Below are positions 25,098 to 33,219 of a stretch of DNA of 46,967 nucleotides, one piece after another. The stretch comes from Chlamydiota bacterium (lineage in GTDB: Bacteria; Chlamydiota; Chlamydiia; Chlamydiales; Rhabdochlamydiaceae). Below the pieces are notes generated by a model. The model did no database searches. It was not told where the DNA came from and saw nothing but the letters and a program-made list of their open reading frames with translations. Location of the stretch: positions 1 through 46,967 of the forward strand of contig JABDCT010000008.1 in assembly GCA_013287985.1 (NCBI GenBank). Reading direction: 5' to 3'. How positions within the stretch are numbered: the first letter of the stretch is position 1; each line of letters opens with the position of its first letter. Position numbers and translations under genes: made by a program.

Positions 25098-25200
25098 GCG
25101 ATCGTTGTAAAGATGCAAAAGCATTGCAGACCGTCTCCCCAGCCAAAACCCTCTTCAAGCAGCTCAAAAAAGAGGGCCGCTATCTCATGGATGCGTACAA
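25098..25200. repeat. Junction of a tandem duplication: remnants of ispF and cysJ 3' ends
   Basis: Bases 25110-25138 match the ispF 3' end at 26380-26408 in 28 of 29 positions by my count. Bases 25142-25187 match the cysJ 3' end at 23961-24006 in 44 of 46 positions. Both are non-functional here. The order (ispF tail then cysJ tail) is what a tandem duplication of the cysJ-end / F-box / ispF-end segment would leave. CCAAAA occurs at both parental break regions and may be the microhomology used. Confidence 0.85.
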
Positions 25201-25288
25201 GCTGTTAACTATAAATGATTAAAATATTGTTTACTTTTTATTAATTTTATATTAAAATATATACTAAAGTTAACAATAGGAAACTAAA

Positions 25289-26340
25289 ATGTCATTATTT
25301 TCAAGCTTTACAAGACTGTTTTCAAATCAACCAACTATAGTAGCTCCGCCTACGACAGCTGTAATTAAGGAGAACCCCAAGGATATTTGGAATAAAATTG
25401 CTCATTATATTGACTATCGCAGTCTTAGCGCATTAGGAAGAGTGGATCGATTTTTCTATAGTATAGTTAAGGGAATTACCACTCCTCTAATTGCAAAACT
25501 TCCCTCATCGATTAATAGAACCCAAGTATTGCCCCTCCAGAAACTCACCTATCTTGTTCCTATTCAACAAACTCCTAAAACACTTAAACCGGATGCCTAT
25601 TGTTACAATTACGGACACATGAGCCGCATGGGATCGGGTAATAGTTGGGAAAATCTATTTGTAGATGCGCAGAACAAATTTATTGTGAAAACGGATTGCG
25701 TAGAAATATACCCTTCTTCCTATGACATCATTAATGGCAACTCTCCACCAGAACGAGTTCTTGATCTACCCCCAAACGTAATAGTATGCGGCATATCTCG
25801 AGGAAAAGCAGGGGATTTGTCAATTTGGGTACAAGAAAATAGTAGTGGAGTGCTTTTTAACCTTCTTAACCCAACACAGAGATGTCACGTACCAAAGTTT
25901 TTTTATTTTAAATTCATTCATTCCACAAAAGAATGGCGGCTTTCCGGAATTGGTGATGGAATATATATCATCGATGCAGATAATCGATTTCATGGCCCAA
26001 TATTTTTTAGAAAAGAGGGGAAGTACTCAACACCAGAAGTCAGTCATGATTTTATCCTTGCACAAACTTTCGATAAAAAGAGAATAGACATCTTAAAGAC
26101 AAGCACAGAAAAAGTGCTCGCCTCGATCGATTTACCAGATGGGGTAAAGCATTTTGAATGGCTCTTAAAAGGAAAGCTCATTGGAGCAGTTGCGCAAGAT
26201 ACCTTAATATCTGGGATATAAAGGGGACACTCGTAGCGACCCACAAAGCACCTGGACAAATTGAATGTGTCAAAATCGAAGAGGACGGGTCGCTCACAAT
26301 CAGCCATCTCAACCATGCGGGCATTGTTAAGTTTTTTTAA
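25289..26340 (+). pseudogene. F-box-like protein, tandem paralogue disrupted by a frameshift
   Basis: The first frame (25289-26221, 310 codons) is collinear with the upstream F-box protein. It has an N-terminal MSLFSSFTRLFS, an F-box at residues 30-62 (PKDIWNKIAHYI, SLSALGRVDRFFYSIVK) and propeller-like repeats. It ends prematurely in DTLISGI. Alignment with the intact copy (ACCTTAATGATCTGGG against ACCTTAATATCTGGG) shows a single missing G near 26208. The next frame then resumes the homologous C-terminus (IWDIKGTLVATHKAPGQIE to IVKFF) up to 26340. Low GC and internal differences show considerable divergence since duplication. A sequencing error cannot be excluded; a truncated protein could still be functional because the F-box is intact. 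Confidence 0.8.
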
Positions 26341-26357
26341 AATAAATCGAGAGATTC

Positions 26358-26864
26358 TTAAGTAAGAGCTATTGTCGTTAAGATGCAAAAGCATTGCAGG
26401 CCGTCTCCACACCCAAAATCCGTGAGACCGTCGCCTGACGTCACTGTCAATCCAATTTGAGAAAAGTCTAGATCCATCACCTCGGCGAGATGCGCACGGA
26501 TCTCGTCGATGCGCGCCTGCATGCGCGGACGCTTGCCCTCCACTGTGAGGGCGACATGTTCAATGCGCTGCTGCCCGAGGGTCTCCAGGGCGCGCTTTAA
26601 GTAGACATGGCTATCGGTGATGCCATCCTTATGGCAGAGTTCAATGGCAACTCCGCCTAAAATCGGCACCCCGGTGAGAGAAGTAATGGCATTGCAAATC
26701 GCATGGAGAATGACATCTCCATCCGAGTCTGCGGCAAGGCCGGGTGTATCGGGAAAAGTCACTCCTCCAATCACGCAGGGCTTGACTGTTTCGGGGGGCA
26801 GAAAGCGGTGGCTATCTTGCCCGATCCCGACTCTTACTTTAGGGAACACGCTGGATCTTGGCAT
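26358..26864 (-). CDS. ispF: 2-C-methyl-D-erythritol 2,4-cyclodiphosphate synthase
   Basis: This 168-residue enzyme of the MEP isoprenoid pathway makes the cyclic diphosphate intermediate that ultimately feeds UppS. The metal-binding D-x-H is GQDSHRF (Asp17, His19). LAADSDGDVILHAICNAI carries the second histidine and the conserved aspartates, and the C-terminus holds TSGDGLTDFGCGDGLQC. The open frame extends further upstream within ddl, but family alignment supports the ATG at 26864, giving a 31-base overlap with the end of ddl and suggesting cotranscription. Its 3' end has been copied into the duplication junction upstream, without damage to this copy. Confidence 0.93.
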   Translation of the reverse strand: MPRSSVFPKVRVGIGQDSHRFLPPETVKPCVIGGVTFPDTPGLAADSDGDVILHAICNAITSLTGVPILGGVAIELCHKDGITDSHVYLKRALETLGQQRIEHVALTVEGKRPRMQARIDEIRAHLAEVMDLDFSQIGLTVTSGDGLTDFGCGDGLQCFCILTTIALT

Positions 26865-27970
26865 AACTGGTAGTGGGTTTTGAGCTGCTGCTCCTTTTTG
26901 AAACGATCGATGGCGTAACCGATCAGCCGATCGAGAAGTTGGGTGTAAGGCACACCACTCGCTTCCCAAAGGTGCGGGAAAGGACTCATGTCGGTAAAGC
27001 CGGGAATCGTGTTGATTTCACTCACGATGAAATCGCCGCTCGCTGTCAGAAATCCATCGACTCTACCCATCCCTTCGCAACAGAGAACTTGGTAGGCCTT
27101 TATACAAGCCATCTGGACTTTGGAAAGCGTCTCGGCATCGATTTTAGCGGGGATTTCCACGTAAGTGCCTTCGCCGTCGATATACTTCGCTTCGTAGTTG
27201 TAGAATTCATGGCGGTGGATCACTTCTCCTGGAAGAGAGATGATCGGATGTTCATTTCCGATGAGCGCGCATTCGAGTTCGCGCCCGACGATGCACTCTT
27301 CGACGAGAATCTTGCGGTCGTATTGAAAGGCATTTTCCAGAGCGCCATCCCATTCTTCTTGAGATTTGATCTTCATCACTCCGACGGAAGAACCCGCATT
27401 GGCCGGCTTGACAAAGAGAGGCAGGCCCAGCTCTTCGACGCAGCGCTTAAACGGATAACGGCTCATCTCATGGCGGTGGATCGTGAGAAACTTGGCAACT
27501 GGAACACCTGCATCGCGTAGAAGCCGTTTGGACACATCTTTATCCATCCCCACAGACGATCCGATGACACTTGCTCCTACAAAGGGAATGCCGGCAAGCT
27601 TGAGCAGGCCCTGCATCGTACCGTCTTCTCCATAAATGCCGTGGAGAACAGGGAATACGACATCGACAGGATGGGAGGCAGACTGAGTCAAACTGATGAG
27701 CGAACCCGTCTGATCTTGGCCGATGAGGGCAACCTGTTCGAAGCCTTTGTTCAAAACGACATTTTTCGTGTCGTCGGCATTGATGAGATAGCGTTCGGGA
27801 TCGCAGAGCTGCCATCGTCCCTGCTTATCGATGCCGATCAGGGTGATCTCATACTTATTTCTGTCGAGCCTGCGGATGATATTTTTTGCAGATTGCAGTG
27901 CTACTTCGTGTTCAAATGAGCGGCCTCCGAAGAGCACGCCTACTCTTAGTCGTCGATTTTCAGGTTCCAT
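26834..27970 (-). CDS. ddl: D-alanine--D-alanine ligase
   Basis: This 378-residue ATP-grasp ligase makes the D-Ala-D-Ala dipeptide of peptidoglycan precursors. The N-terminal motif is [17 protein letters not shown], with [19 protein letters not shown] near residue 115, [14 protein letters not shown] for ATP binding, and [15 protein letters not shown] at the C-terminus. The form is of the DdlA/VanA-like longer type. In Chlamydiaceae Ddl is fused to MurC, whereas here it is free-standing. Whether a MurC-Ddl fusion exists elsewhere in this genome cannot be seen. It is divergent from an unrelated ATP-grasp gene with only 16 bases between starts, and murA lies beyond that gene. No clear ribosome-binding site. 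Confidence 0.95.
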   Translation of the reverse strand: MEPENRRLRVGVLFGGRSFEHEVALQSAKNIIRRLDRNKYEITLIGIDKQGRWQLCDPERYLINADDTKNVVLNKGFEQVALIGQDQTGSLISLTQSASHPVDVVFPVLHGIYGEDGTMQGLLKLAGIPFVGASVIGSSVGMDKDVSKRLLRDAGVPVAKFLTIHRHEMSRYPFKRCVEELGLPLFVKPANAGSSVGVMKIKSQEEWDGALENAFQYDRKILVEECIVGRELECALIGNEHPIISLPGEVIHRHEFYNYEAKYIDGEGTYVEIPAKIDAETLSKVQMACIKAYQVLCCEGMGRVDGFLTASGDFIVSEINTIPGFTDMSPFPHLWEASGVPYTQLLDRLIGYAIDRFKKEQQLKTHYQLCQDPACSLK

Positions 27971-27986
27971 GCTATGCTAATCATAT

Positions 27987-28910
27987 ATGCGCTTTCTCCA
28001 TATCTGCAATACCTATTTCGAGTGGGAACTCTTGCAAGCAAAAACCCCCTCTCTCGCGCAAGCGATGAACTCTCATCCCGTTTTTCGGAAGCTGCAATAC
28101 ATTCCCCTGTATTATGCCGATCCTTCGGATGGGGTCCTCGTCACCGCGCCTCCATCCGGACAATGGCTGCCTCGGATCCATCTTACCCACGATCCACTGC
28201 CATCCTATGACGCGATCATAGACTGGGGCGCCTCGCCTGCGATTGCGGCGTGGGCAAAAGCTCATGATATCCCTTACAGTATGCCGCCTTGGGAATGCGT
28301 ACGCGCCGTGCATTCCAAAGCCTTTGCTCACGAGCTGTGTCCACTGCCCGGTAGCGCGCTCCTCTGGAACACATCCGATCTCGAGCAATTTAAACCGCGA
28401 GGTCCCGTTGTGTATAAACAGTGCATCGAAGCTGCGGGCCGCGGCCTTCTGGTCAACCCTACTCCAGTCCAGCTCGCATCCTTCTGCGCCCGCGCTTGGA
28501 AACAAGGGCAGCCTGTCATCGCCCAGCCCTGGAAGAAGCGGCTTGTCGACTTTAGCACCCAGTGGCGGATCTCCAAAGAAGGAGCAATCGACTATCTCGG
28601 GGTCACCATCTGCAAAAACAATGCACGCGGACAATATCTCGGCAGCGAAGTCGGCATGGAGATGGAGCCTCCACCCGAACACCGCCTCGCGCTAAAAGAA
28701 ATGCACACACGCGGATTCTTCGGAAATGTGGGCATCGACGCCTTTACTTACGACGAAGATGGCATGGAAAAGCTGCATCCGATTTGTGAAATCAACGCGC
28801 GCAAGACGATGGGATGGCTTGCACTTGAGCTCCAAAAGCGCATGCAAAAGCCGCTCTCCATCCACTTCGAAAAACCCGATTGGACCCTCCGCATTTCTAC
28901 TACCGAATAA
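27987..28910 (+). CDS. Uncharacterised ATP-grasp protein
   Basis: A 307-residue cytosolic protein with no signal peptide. The fold is inferred from three regions. VVYKQCIEAAGRGLLV (about residues 140-155) looks like the ATP-binding lysine and glycine-rich loop. QPWKKRLVDFSTQWRI (about 178-193) occupies the position of the hinge and metal-binding strand. GIDAFTY and CEINARKTMG (Glu268, Asn270) resemble the magnesium-binding E-x-N of ATP-grasp ligases. I do not know the substrate. It sits between ddl and murA, 28 bases before murA and in the same direction, so a peptidoglycan-related ligase role is possible but unproven. No ribosome-binding site is obvious. Confidence 0.65.
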   Translation: MRFLHICNTYFEWELLQAKTPSLAQAMNSHPVFRKLQYIPLYYADPSDGVLVTAPPSGQWLPRIHLTHDPLPSYDAIIDWGASPAIAAWAKAHDIPYSMPPWECVRAVHSKAFAHELCPLPGSALLWNTSDLEQFKPRGPVVYKQCIEAAGRGLLVNPTPVQLASFCARAWKQGQPVIAQPWKKRLVDFSTQWRISKEGAIDYLGVTICKNNARGQYLGSEVGMEMEPPPEHRLALKEMHTRGFFGNVGIDAFTYDEDGMEKLHPICEINARKTMGWLALELQKRMQKPLSIHFEKPDWTLRISTTE

Positions 28911-28938
28911 AATATCCGAACAGCCATACTAAAGTTAT

Positions 28939-30294
28939 ATGGACAACGACATTTTGCGCATCAAGGGTGGTATCCCTTTAGAAGGAACAGTCAAAGCAGC
29001 AGGAGCGAAAAATGCGGTCACGAAACTGCTCGTCGCATCGCTCCTCTCTAACAAGAAGTGCATCTTCTATAACGTTCCCAACATTCTCGAAGTCGAAGTG
29101 ACGATCGATCTCTGCCGCGAAATCGGCAGCGAAATCCAGTGGAACCGCGAAGAGGGCATTCTTGAAGTTCAGACCCGTTCACTGAAAACGACCTACATCC
29201 CGCAGCGCTTTTCCGGTGCGAACCGCATCCCGATTCTGATGATTGGCGCGCTCCTCGGCCGTACCGAAGAAGCGATCATCGTCCCGACTGCCGGCGGCTG
29301 CAAAATTGGCCAACGCCCCGTCGATTTCCACATCCAAGCGCTCGAAAAAATGGGTGCTACGATTGAATACCGCGAAATGCGCAAAGAAGGCGCCTACTTT
29401 GCCCAAGCGCACCGTGGACTCAAAGGCTGCACGATCTATCTGCCCTTCCCTTCCGTCGGCGCTACTGAAAACACCATCCTCGCCGCAACGCGCGCTAAAG
29501 GCACTACCGTCATCAAAAATGCCGCGATCGAGCCCGAGATCATCGACCTGATCCTCTTTCTGCAAAAACTCGGCGTCACCATCTCTGTCGATGTCGACCG
29601 CACAATCCGCATCCAAGAAGCACACCAGTTTTACGAAGTGGAGCACCACGTGCTCACCGACCGCATCGAAGCCGCATCGCTTGCGATGGTTGCCATCAGC
29701 ACAAAAGGCCGCGTCTTCGTCGAAGGAGCTGAACACCACAACATGATTACTTTCCTCAACACACTGCGCATACTCGGCGCGGGTTTTGAAGTGAAAAAGA
29801 ATGGGATCGAATTCTTCACTCAAGGGGCCTTAAAAGGCGGCGTCCACATCGAAACCGATGTGCATCCCGGTTTTTTAACCGACTGGCAGCAGCCCTATGT
29901 CGTGCTGCTCACACAAGCGCACGGCACTTCTGTCATCCACGAGACGATCTACGAAAATCGCTTCGGCTACGCGCATAATCTCAAAGAGATGGGCGCTGAT
30001 ATCGAACTCTACACACACTGCCTCGGCTGTAAAGAGTGTCGCTTCGCTGCACAAAATTTCCATCACAGCTTGATCGTTAAAGGTCCCACACCACTGTCTG
30101 CAAAAGATATCGCCATCCCCGATCTGCGCGCAGGATTTGCTTACGTGATGGCTGCACTGCTCGCCCCGGAAGTGAGCCACATTTCAAATATCGCCTATCT
30201 AGATCGCGGATATGAGAACCTCGTCGGCAAGCTTGCAACCCTTGGTGCACAGATCGAAAGAGTTCAAAAGAAAGAAGTAGCAATTAGTAAATAA
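28939..30294 (+). CDS. murA: UDP-N-acetylglucosamine 1-carboxyvinyltransferase
   Basis: This 451-residue enzyme transfers enolpyruvate to UDP-GlcNAc, the first committed peptidoglycan step. The N-terminus has GAKNAVTKLLVASLL. The active-site loop reads TAGGCKIGQRPVD with the catalytic cysteine at residue 121. TDRIEAASLAMVAI and DRGYENL (near the end) complete the signature. The cysteine is the fosfomycin-sensitive residue; Chlamydia trachomatis MurA famously has aspartate there. Segments TDWQQPYVVLLTQAHG and CLGCKECRF with GPTPLSAKDI recall, from memory, the actinobacterial-type MurA branch. Probably cotranscribed with the ATP-grasp gene upstream. Whether it is the only MurA in the genome is unknown. 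Confidence 0.92.
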   Translation: MDNDILRIKGGIPLEGTVKAAGAKNAVTKLLVASLLSNKKCIFYNVPNILEVEVTIDLCREIGSEIQWNREEGILEVQTRSLKTTYIPQRFSGANRIPILMIGALLGRTEEAIIVPTAGGCKIGQRPVDFHIQALEKMGATIEYREMRKEGAYFAQAHRGLKGCTIYLPFPSVGATENTILAATRAKGTTVIKNAAIEPEIIDLILFLQKLGVTISVDVDRTIRIQEAHQFYEVEHHVLTDRIEAASLAMVAISTKGRVFVEGAEHHNMITFLNTLRILGAGFEVKKNGIEFFTQGALKGGVHIETDVHPGFLTDWQQPYVVLLTQAHGTSVIHETIYENRFGYAHNLKEMGADIELYTHCLGCKECRFAAQNFHHSLIVKGPTPLSAKDIAIPDLRAGFAYVMAALLAPEVSHISNIAYLDRGYENLVGKLATLGAQIERVQKKEVAISK

Positions 30295-30304
30295 TTAATT
30301 AGCC

Positions 30305-30333
30305 TAGACACTGCTTTCCCAATGAGATAAAAT
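30305..30333 (+). promoter_or_regulatory. epmB promoter
   Basis: TAGACA (30305-30310), exactly 17 bases, then TAAAAT (30328-30333), each five of six matches to consensus. The predicted transcription start (about 30340) lies after the possible TTG start at 30336 and so supports the GTG at 30354, which has a GGGGG ribosome-binding site at 30342-30346. Confidence 0.65.
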
Positions 30334-30353
30334 AGTTGCTCGGGGGAAAACAA

Positions 30354-31337
30354 GTGACGCTTTGGCGACAAATTCAAAGACAAAATTTTACTAAACTCGA
30401 ATGCTTGCTTGATTATCTTGAGCTAGACGCAGAGCTGCGTGTTAAGATTTCTTCACGTCCGCAGTTCCCTCTCAATGTTCCTGCGCGCCTCGCTGCCAAA
30501 ATGCCAAAAAATTGTTTAGACGATCCTATCGTCCGCCAATTCCTGCCACTGCAAGAAGAGCGGAATAAAAACTTTAGTTATAAACAAGATCCTGTCGGCG
30601 ATAGACAAGCGCGCCACGCACCGAAGTTACTGCGCAAATACAATGGACGCTCGCTGATCGTCACCACGTCAGCTTGCGCAATGAACTGCCGCTACTGCTT
30701 CCGCCAGCATTTTTCCTACGCCGAGCAGCCTGGATTTGAAAGGGAACTTGCGCTGATTGCAAGCGACCCCTCTATTAAAGAAGTCATTTTAAGCGGCGGA
30801 GACCCTCTGTCCCTCGGTGATACTGCGCTCGGTTCCCTGCTGAATAGCCTAGAACAGATCGCCCACATCGATCTCATCCGCTTCCACACGCGCTTCCCCA
30901 TAGGTATTCCTGAACGCATCGACGCCTCCTTTCTCTCTATGATCTCAAGAGTCAAGAAACAGGTCGTCTTTGTCGTTCACACCAATCACGCACATGAAAT
31001 CGATAGCGATGTGGCCGATGCATTGAAGCAGATCCAGCGCCTAGGCATACCTGTACTCAACCAAGCGGTGCTCCTCAGAGGCGTCAACGACTCTATCTCC
31101 GCGCTAAAAGAGCTCTGCCACACCCTAACGTCCATCGGCGTCATGCCCTATTACCTGCATCAGCTCGATGAGGTAGACGGCGCTGCGCATTTTGAAGTAC
31201 CTGAAGAAGAAGGACTTAGTTTAATCGAAGAGCTTGAAAGCCAGCTCCCCGGCTATGCGATACCTCGTTATGTCAAAGAAATTGCTGGAGAACCCAGCAA
31301 AACAAACCTAATGAAGAGGGAATTATGCACGCTATAA
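30354..31337 (+). CDS. epmB: EF-P beta-lysylation protein / lysine 2,3-aminomutase family radical SAM enzyme
   Basis: This is a 327-residue radical SAM protein. The cluster motif C-x3-C-x2-C is Cys108, Cys112 and Cys115 in CAMNCRYCFRQHF, followed by the SAM-binding glycine motif ILSGGDPLSLGD. EpmB converts alpha-lysine to beta-lysine for attachment to elongation factor P, easing ribosome stalling at polyproline. The length and the short C-terminus lacking the large zinc/oligomerisation domain of clostridial aminomutases favour EpmB. Start chosen at GTG 30354 with GGGGG upstream. Its last 13 bases overlap the next hydrolase gene. EpmA and efp are not in the window. Confidence 0.88.
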   Translation: MTLWRQIQRQNFTKLECLLDYLELDAELRVKISSRPQFPLNVPARLAAKMPKNCLDDPIVRQFLPLQEERNKNFSYKQDPVGDRQARHAPKLLRKYNGRSLIVTTSACAMNCRYCFRQHFSYAEQPGFERELALIASDPSIKEVILSGGDPLSLGDTALGSLLNSLEQIAHIDLIRFHTRFPIGIPERIDASFLSMISRVKKQVVFVVHTNHAHEIDSDVADALKQIQRLGIPVLNQAVLLRGVNDSISALKELCHTLTSIGVMPYYLHQLDEVDGAAHFEVPEEEGLSLIEELESQLPGYAIPRYVKEIAGEPSKTNLMKRELCTL

Positions 31338-32374
31338 ATCCCACAGGTTTTGCTCCTACATACAAAGCTCACTGGCCCAAGGCCTTAGATCCTGAATTGC
31401 AATCCATCTGCACCAAAGTCAGCAACGCGTTCTGGACCATTGTGACGACCCTCCTCTATCCCCTATGGGCCTTGATAGGCTTTATCTACCGCAATGCTTA
31501 TCACGCCATCCTGCCGCCACGCAGTTCTCGCAGCGAAAGCGAACTGCAAAAAAATGGCGATCACCTCCTAAGTAAGCATAATGGACAAAAAATCAAGGTA
31601 ACCACCCCCGACGGGCTCTCTCTCGAAGGTGCTCTGTATAAGGGATCTAAGCATCCCAAAAAAGCCATTCTCTATGCATTCGGAAGAAGCAAGGACTGGG
31701 AATCGTGCGATTATCCTACCCATCTGTTGACCCAAACAGGGGCAAACGTTCTGATTCTGAACCACCGCACAAACGATCATGGCGTTCCGGATGAGAAAGG
31801 CTTCGCTCTGGATGTCTGGAGCGCATTTAACTATCTAGTAGCGCATGGGTTTGATCCTGAGGATATTGTAACGATTGGCCAATCGATGGGTGGAGCGCGC
31901 ACTGCAGTCGGACTCAAACTCGTCCAAGAGCAGTATCCCGATAAAAAAATCAACTGCATCAATACTCGCTCGATGAGCACACTTTCTAGAGAACTCTTCT
32001 ACCTGCTCAAAAAAGAATTTGTCAACTTAACCTGCAATGTGATCCCAGAATGCATCGCAAAAATCTTGGGTTACATTATCGCTTTTGCTGCATCCGTAGG
32101 TTTCTGGTTCATTGGAGGGGATGTTGACGCACAGTCTGCTCTTCTCACACTTAAAGGCAAGATCTGCATCGTTCACAATCCCTATGATTCTATCATTCCC
32201 GCAGAAGCACAGATGATTACCGCTCTTAAAGGAGAACAGAGAAACTTCGTCTCCATTGAGATGGACAAAGTCCCTGGTGAGGATGGCGTGACTGCTCACA
32301 TCCGCGGGTATAACGACCGCGAAAAGAAACTGCTCTTTGATCAGATTGGCGAGATGCTTAAAGTTCGCCTCTGA
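31325..32374 (+). CDS. Membrane-associated alpha/beta hydrolase, paralogue 1
   Basis: This 349-residue protein has a short soluble start, a hydrophobic segment (about residues 36-56, TIVTTLLYPLWALIGFIY), then an alpha/beta hydrolase domain. The nucleophile elbow is IGQSMGGA with Ser187; NHRTNDHGVPDEKGFALDVW precedes it and VHNPYDSIIP offers a likely catalytic aspartate. A second hydrophobic stretch (about 243-261) interrupts the cap region. The substrate is unknown; lipid or peptide esterase activity is a guess. It overlaps the epmB stop by 13 bases with the good ribosome-binding site GAGGG, so the two are coupled. A close paralogue follows at 33220 beyond a NUDIX gene, with the same Ser187 spacing. 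Confidence 0.8.
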   Translation: MHAINPTGFAPTYKAHWPKALDPELQSICTKVSNAFWTIVTTLLYPLWALIGFIYRNAYHAILPPRSSRSESELQKNGDHLLSKHNGQKIKVTTPDGLSLEGALYKGSKHPKKAILYAFGRSKDWESCDYPTHLLTQTGANVLILNHRTNDHGVPDEKGFALDVWSAFNYLVAHGFDPEDIVTIGQSMGGARTAVGLKLVQEQYPDKKINCINTRSMSTLSRELFYLLKKEFVNLTCNVIPECIAKILGYIIAFAASVGFWFIGGDVDAQSALLTLKGKICIVHNPYDSIIPAEAQMITALKGEQRNFVSIEMDKVPGEDGVTAHIRGYNDREKKLLFDQIGEMLKVRL

Positions 32375-33194
32375 GTCTTGCTAGAGTGAGCGCATAGGTC
32401 AAAAAGGGATCGCGTAGATGTGCGCGGACCGGCTGATCGCCTTTTTTTACTTCAAGGTAGCCCTGTAGAAGGCCTGCCTCAATCTCTTCCGCCGAAAACA
32501 GGTAGCTACCTGCAATCGATTCTGTCTCCTCGATTGCAGTGGCTACTTCGGCCTTTACAACACCACTAAAAAGTGGAACCACTGAAGAAAGCGCACCGGA
32601 ATCGGGCGTCATTTCCCCAAGGAAAACCGGCTCCATAATCTCCTGACCCGTCTCTTCTCTCAGCTCGCGCCGCGCGACATCCGCAGGCGTCTCCTGTTTT
32701 TTCGCTCCGCCGCGCGGAAGCTCAAATTCCCATGCTCCTGTCGCATGGCGATAGGTCAAGATGAGCGAAATCTTCTTCACACCTGTTTGCGCATCGATGA
32801 AGATTGGCAGAACTGCAGCCCCGCCCACACCCTCTAACGCGCTCTTCCAGATCAAGCGATTGTACATGTGGCGGAATCCCGAGGGAGCGATCACCGCATC
32901 GCGGACCCAGATCCAATACTCATCCTCACAGACGACCCCGGGACGGCTCCACTCCGCTGCCAGCTCCGGAGAGGCGTATTTTTTCAATAATCTGTTATAG
33001 GTGATCTGCTGGATTTCGCGGATCTGAGCAAGATCGTAGACGATCTCATATGCCCCCTTGGTGTGGTCATTGAGAACGCCTTCGCGTTTCATCTTCTCAG
33101 GATACTGAGTTAGAAGCTCTTGATAGCGCTCTTCAGGGGATAATGCGAGCAGTGAAGTAGATATAATAATAAATAGAAATTGAATGGATTTCAT
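32358..33194 (-). CDS. Secreted NUDIX hydrolase
   Basis: This 278-residue protein has an N-terminal signal peptide (hydrophobic residues 5-18, cleavage near LLALS). The central NUDIX box spans residues 162-184 and matches G-x5-E-x7-R-E-U-x-E-E-x-G except for the final hydrophobic residue: Gly162, Glu168, Arg176-Glu177, Glu180-Glu181, Gly183. NUDIX enzymes cleave nucleoside diphosphate linkages; the long helical N-terminal region is atypical. Export of a NUDIX enzyme is unusual and could point to a host-side or periplasmic substrate. It lies between two hydrolase paralogues on the opposite strand, overlapping the first by 17 bases at the 3' end, with its start only 25 bases from the start of the second. 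Confidence 0.82.
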   Translation of the reverse strand: MKSIQFLFIIISTSLLALSPEERYQELLTQYPEKMKREGVLNDHTKGAYEIVYDLAQIREIQQITYNRLLKKYASPELAAEWSRPGVVCEDEYWIWVRDAVIAPSGFRHMYNRLIWKSALEGVGGAAVLPIFIDAQTGVKKISLILTYRHATGAWEFELPRGGAKKQETPADVARRELREETGQEIMEPVFLGEMTPDSGALSSVVPLFSGVVKAEVATAIEETESIAGSYLFSAEEIEAGLLQGYLEVKKGDQPVRAHLRDPFLTYALTLARLRGEL

Positions 33195-33219
33195 AGAGAA
33201 AATATGCTATCATTTTTCC

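Noticed and set aside
26873-27520. 215-codon open frame antisense to ddl
   Set aside because: Fully inside ddl, no family features, no start signals.
27981-28682. 233-codon open frame antisense to the ATP-grasp gene
   Set aside because: The plus-strand frame has ATP-grasp-like motifs and leads into murA; the minus frame has none and would collide with the ddl start.
29179-29823. 214-codon open frame antisense to murA
   Set aside because: Shadow of a conserved enzyme; the acidic and phenylalanine-rich composition is an artefact of reading the complement.
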